A DNA stretch of 64,000 bases from Paenibacillus brevis. GTDB lineage: Bacteria > Bacillota > Bacilli > Paenibacillales > Paenibacillaceae. Made by a program: the position numbers and the translations under genes. The stretch is from assembly GCF_018919145.1 (NCBI RefSeq), contig NZ_JAHLQJ010000013.1, positions 103,999 to 167,998 of the forward strand, written 5' to 3'. Positions 61,356-64,000 of this stretch are shown here, in pieces. The notes under the pieces were generated by a model. It did no database searches. It had not been told where the DNA came from and saw nothing but the letters and a program-made list of their open reading frames with translations. How positions within the stretch are numbered: the stretch's first letter is position 1; each line of letters opens with the position of its first letter.

Positions 61356-62333
61356 CTAAGCTCCTCCATTAGGATGAATGATATCCAGCTTCACCGTCAG
61401 ATCTAATTTCTGGCCTGGTTGGAGATCGATCAGTCCGGTCTCCTCATTTGGAAGACCCAAGTTAGGAGCATCCGGCAGCCAGGTATAAGGCTCCACGCAT
61501 ATGAATTGATCAGCCTCTCCCTTGGAGTATAATACCCAATGCTTAAAGTAGGCAGGATCCGCAGAGTAGATCAACCCGTAGCCATCGTCACGTAAAAGCT
61601 CTGCTTTGACAGGAAGATCGCCAATTTTCAACATCGTGTCAAAATTTGTACCTTTCAAATTCAATCCTTCATTGAGCGCTTCCAGCTCTCCCAGCGGGAC
61701 TGTCTGGCCTGTCGTAATGATCTCTTCATCAGACAAGTAAATTCCGGATACGGGAACCTTCAGTGTCCAGGCTTCCGGAGCGCCGTCGATCAGGAACCAG
61801 GTGTGAAGTCCCAATCCAAAGGGAGCAGGGGAAGAGCCTAGATGGCTAACTCTGTAGGTTTGCGTCAGGGATGTTCCTTGAAGCCGAATCGTCATCTCCA
61901 GCTTTAAAGGTTCCGGATATTGGCGTATCCAATTTGGATCATCAGAGGTCAGGAATTCGGTCGTGATCGCACATCCGTCCTCGTCCTCGTCGATGTCGCT
62001 TACACACCAGGCCTGAGTCCGGTGTAAGCCATGAATATGATTGTCATTAGCGGTATTGCGGTCAAATTGATAGGACTGGCCGGCATAAGTGAATTGTCCG
62101 CGGCGGATCCGCCCGGGCGGAATCAGCACCGGGATCCCGAAATGATACGGCTTCTGTAGGTAGAAATCCAGTTCTTGCTCCTCCGGATGACGAAGGATAT
62201 CGCGCTCATGAACATGGTCCCAAATACGAATGACGTTGTTGCCAAGACGGGGTAGCAGTGTGACTTCAAGTTCGCGGCTATGCAGGATGTACGTATCGTA
62301 CCCATTCCATCGCCCTTTGGTCACTTTCTTCAT
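61356..62333 (-). CDS. Aldose 1-epimerase family protein
   Basis: 325 aa, ATG with AAGGAG upstream. Beta-sandwich mutarotase fold. FGIPVLIPPGRIRRGQFTYA, the His in HIHGLHRTQAW and LGLHTWFLIDG, and the Glu in FICVEPYTWLPDAPN correspond to the catalytic His and Glu of GalM-type enzymes. Interconverts alpha and beta anomers of a hexose or a sugar phosphate. The exact substrate is unclear. Divergent from the T-box-trpS unit. Confidence 0.88.
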   Translation of the reverse strand: MKKVTKGRWNGYDTYILHSRELEVTLLPRLGNNVIRIWDHVHERDILRHPEEQELDFYLQKPYHFGIPVLIPPGRIRRGQFTYAGQSYQFDRNTANDNHIHGLHRTQAWCVSDIDEDEDGCAITTEFLTSDDPNWIRQYPEPLKLEMTIRLQGTSLTQTYRVSHLGSSPAPFGLGLHTWFLIDGAPEAWTLKVPVSGIYLSDEEIITTGQTVPLGELEALNEGLNLKGTNFDTMLKIGDLPVKAELLRDDGYGLIYSADPAYFKHWVLYSKGEADQFICVEPYTWLPDAPNLGLPNEETGLIDLQPGQKLDLTVKLDIIHPNGGA

Positions 62334-62418
62334 ATCTTTGCTCCTTTTCCCACATCATAATCGGTTTCTATAAGCTTTAAACTATAATAACACTTTTTGC
62401 GCGGGACGAAAAATGGAT

Positions 62419-62447
62419 TTGACATGACTATTTAGGCCATTTATGAT
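62419..62447 (+). promoter_or_regulatory. Promoter of the trpS T-box leader
   Basis: A perfect TTGACA (62419-62424), a 17-bp spacer and TATGAT (62442-62447). The RNA would start near 62454. Confidence 0.85.
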
Positions 62448-62453
62448 GATCAT

Positions 62454-62745
62454 AGACAAATCAGTGAATATTGTAAATACGTTGACAGGGATAAGTAAGC
62501 ATGGAAGCCTCTCCTTCAGAAAGCCGGTGGTTGCTGTGAACCGGTGGAAGCCTCTGGCCGAATGGACCCTTGAGTGCCGTACAGAACGGAAGATGAACCG
62601 CTTCTCATTATGTCGGCCGCTTGACTCCGCGTTACGGAGTTCCAAAGGCTGGGCAGCTTGAAGCAGGTATTGTCAGATTCAGATGCTCGGTAAAATAGGG
62701 TGGCACCACGGTCTCACGTCCCTTGCGGATGTGGGTTTTTTTGTA
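62454..62745 (+). ncRNA. T-box riboswitch leader, Trp-specific
   Basis: Stem I contains CAGAAAGCCGGTGGTTGCTG then TGAACCGG. The specifier codon is UGG (62562-62564) in the loop GAATGGACC, so it reads uncharged tRNA-Trp. The conserved T-box sequence AGGGTGGCACCACGG is at 62697-62711. The terminator CTCACGTCC/GGATGTGGG runs into Ts at 62736-62743. When tRNA-Trp is uncharged, the T-box pairs with its acceptor end and trpS is expressed. Confidence 0.93.
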
Positions 62746-62790
62746 TTTACTTTTGAGTGCAGCCCGGTATATGAAATGGAGGAATAGGTT

Positions 62791-63774
62791 ATGAAAAGAG
62801 TATTGTCCGGCATCCAGCCTAGCGGAAAGTTGACGCTTGGCAATTATATTGGTGCTCTAAAAAACTTCGTTACGCTTCAGCATGATCATGTCTGCAACTT
62901 CATGGTTGTTGATCTTCATGCCATTACGGTTCCGCAGAATCCTGCTGATTTGAGAGAACAGTCCGAGTCTGTGGCAGCCCTGTTCGTGGCAGCTGGAATC
63001 GACCCTGCCAAAGCCAATGTTTATATGCAGTCCCATGTTCGTCAGCACGCTCAGTTGGGATGGATGCTTACGACTCTAACTTCAATGGGCGAATTGGAAC
63101 GCATGACTCAGTTCAAAGATAAGTCTGCCGGTAAAGAATCCGTAGGAGCCGGGCTGTTCGTCTATCCTGCATTGATGGCCGCTGATATTCTGATCTATAA
63201 TGCTGATCTGGTACCGGTAGGCGAGGATCAGAAGCAGCATTTGGAGCTGACGCGGGATCTTGCCGGGCGGTTCAACAGCCGCTATGGTGACTATTTCAAA
63301 ATGCCTGAGCCCTATATTCCGAAGGTTGGGGCAAGAATTATGTCCTTGGACGATGCCTCTAAGAAGATGAGCAAGAGCAATCCGAATCCAGGCAGTAGGA
63401 TTGCCTTGCTGGACTCTCCGGATGAGATTCGGAAGAAGATCAGCCGTGCAACGACGGATTCCGGACGGGAAGTGAAGTTCGATCCTGCGAATAAGCCGGA
63501 GGTAAGCAATCTGATCACCATTTACAGCCAATGCTCCGGGTTGTCTGTTGCCGAGGTCGAAGCGCGGTATGATGGACAAATGTATGGACCGTTCAAAAAG
63601 GATCTGGCCGAAGTGGTCGTAAGCCAACTTGAGCCGCTGCAACAGCGTTATCACGATATCCGGGAGTCTGGAGAGATCCGCAGCATCTTGCGTCAAGGCG
63701 CTGAGAAAGCCTCTGAAATGGCTGAGAAGACGCTGACGGATGTACAGCAGCTTATGGGTTTTCTTCCTTATTGA
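62791..63774 (+). CDS. trpS: Tryptophanyl-tRNA synthetase
   Basis: 327 aa, ATG with GGAGGAATAG upstream. Class I synthetase: SGIQPSGKLTLGNYIGAL holds the HIGH-like motif (about 7-24), and KKMSKSNPNP (about 192-201) is the KMSKS loop. MVVDLHAITVPQ and DLVPVGEDQKQHLELTRD are typical of bacterial TrpS. Controlled by the upstream Trp T-box, with a strong terminator after. Confidence 0.97.
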   Translation: MKRVLSGIQPSGKLTLGNYIGALKNFVTLQHDHVCNFMVVDLHAITVPQNPADLREQSESVAALFVAAGIDPAKANVYMQSHVRQHAQLGWMLTTLTSMGELERMTQFKDKSAGKESVGAGLFVYPALMAADILIYNADLVPVGEDQKQHLELTRDLAGRFNSRYGDYFKMPEPYIPKVGARIMSLDDASKKMSKSNPNPGSRIALLDSPDEIRKKISRATTDSGREVKFDPANKPEVSNLITIYSQCSGLSVAEVEARYDGQMYGPFKKDLAEVVVSQLEPLQQRYHDIRESGEIRSILRQGAEKASEMAEKTLTDVQQLMGFLPY

Positions 63775-63790
63775 ATGTAAGGACTCACAC

Positions 63791-63836
63791 AGGGGCTTTC
63801 CGAACAGATTAGATCTGGCGGGAGGCCCCTTTTTTG
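63791..63836 (+). terminator. Terminator of trpS
   Basis: AGGGGCTTTCCG and the GGGAGGCCCCT arm form a stem with a small mismatch around an AGATCT-containing loop, then TTTTTT. Confidence 0.8.
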
Positions 63837-63839
63837 ATA

Positions 63840-64000
63840 AGTGGCTGGTACGGCAGTGAATTTCCTGGCAGACGAAGGCTTAATGAGATTCGGGCATCTA
63901 CCCAATGATGTTGCAAGTTTGCAGGAAAATGTGCAAAACATAAGAAGGCGCGTCAGAGGGGCAACGTGTGAAGGGTTGCTACGATCGCTGTTGTTCGCGG
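63840..64000. other. Window end, no feature seen
   Basis: About 160 bases after the trpS terminator without a supported gene, promoter or repeat. A following gene probably lies outside the window. Confidence 0.5.

Overview
The window reads as a chromosomal segment of an endospore-forming, low-to-medium GC Bacillota, most likely Paenibacillus or a close relative. Signs are strong AGGAGG-type ribosome sites with TTG and GTG starts, a Trp T-box leader, two SASP genes (sspI and an alpha/beta type), a gerA-family germinant-receptor operon, the sporulation genes yunB, lytH and ylbJ, and an SLH-anchored exoprotein. No tRNA, rRNA or intact insertion sequence was found.

Layout. 1-3361 is an accessory block: a GHKL ATPase with a STAS-like partner, a HEPN-type protein, and a two-gene unit behind a promoter carrying a LexA-like box. 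3624-9292 holds a YwmB-like protein, zwf, a DUF6544-type protein, a solitary OppD-type ATPase behind a perfect Fur box, and an unknown gene. 9344-20969 is the CRISPR region. It contains a complete type I-C operon (cas3-cas5-cas8c-cas7-cas4-cas1-cas2) and array 1 (20 repeats). A truncated cas1 and a frameshifted cas2 from a second I-C lineage follow, then array 2 (9 repeats, different stem sequence). 21233-28129 encodes a giant secreted multidomain carbohydrate-active-looking SLH protein. 28237-36139 has an ECF sigma/anti-sigma pair, dck-dgk, msrA, prfC, sspI, a Ktr/Trk regulator and a TrmH-family methyltransferase. 36374-39614 is a MerR-methyltransferase fusion followed by a lipoprotein flavin reductase. 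39788-48430 holds germination and spore genes around pncA-nadE. 48602-64000 is mostly housekeeping: nrdDG, an S41 peptidase, NAD kinase, ylbJ, a truncated haemoglobin, yycC, an M3 peptidase, a SASP, an aldose epimerase and T-box-trpS.

Most notable. Upstream of cas3, on the opposite strand, lies a single diverged CRISPR repeat (9411-9439). Its hairpin is kept by compensatory changes and its TGGATTGAAAT handle is exact. It is followed by a short spacer-like stretch and a terminator-like hairpin. The first 12 spacer bases match two tandem sites (9518 and 9540), each directly preceded by TTC, just upstream of a perfect TTGACA -35 element (9560-9565) of a likely cas promoter. The mismatches in that stretch fall only at position 6 (both sites) and position 12 (first site), the sixth-base positions that type I effectors do not read. 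This looks like a crRNA-like RNA by which the type I-C complex could repress its own operon. It is an inference from sequence and needs testing.

Themes. NAD metabolism (pncA, nadE, nadK) and anaerobic or redox functions (nrdDG with an NrdR box and an Fnr/Crp/Rex-type site at -41.5; a flavin reductase with a similar element) recur and suggest a facultatively anaerobic spore former.
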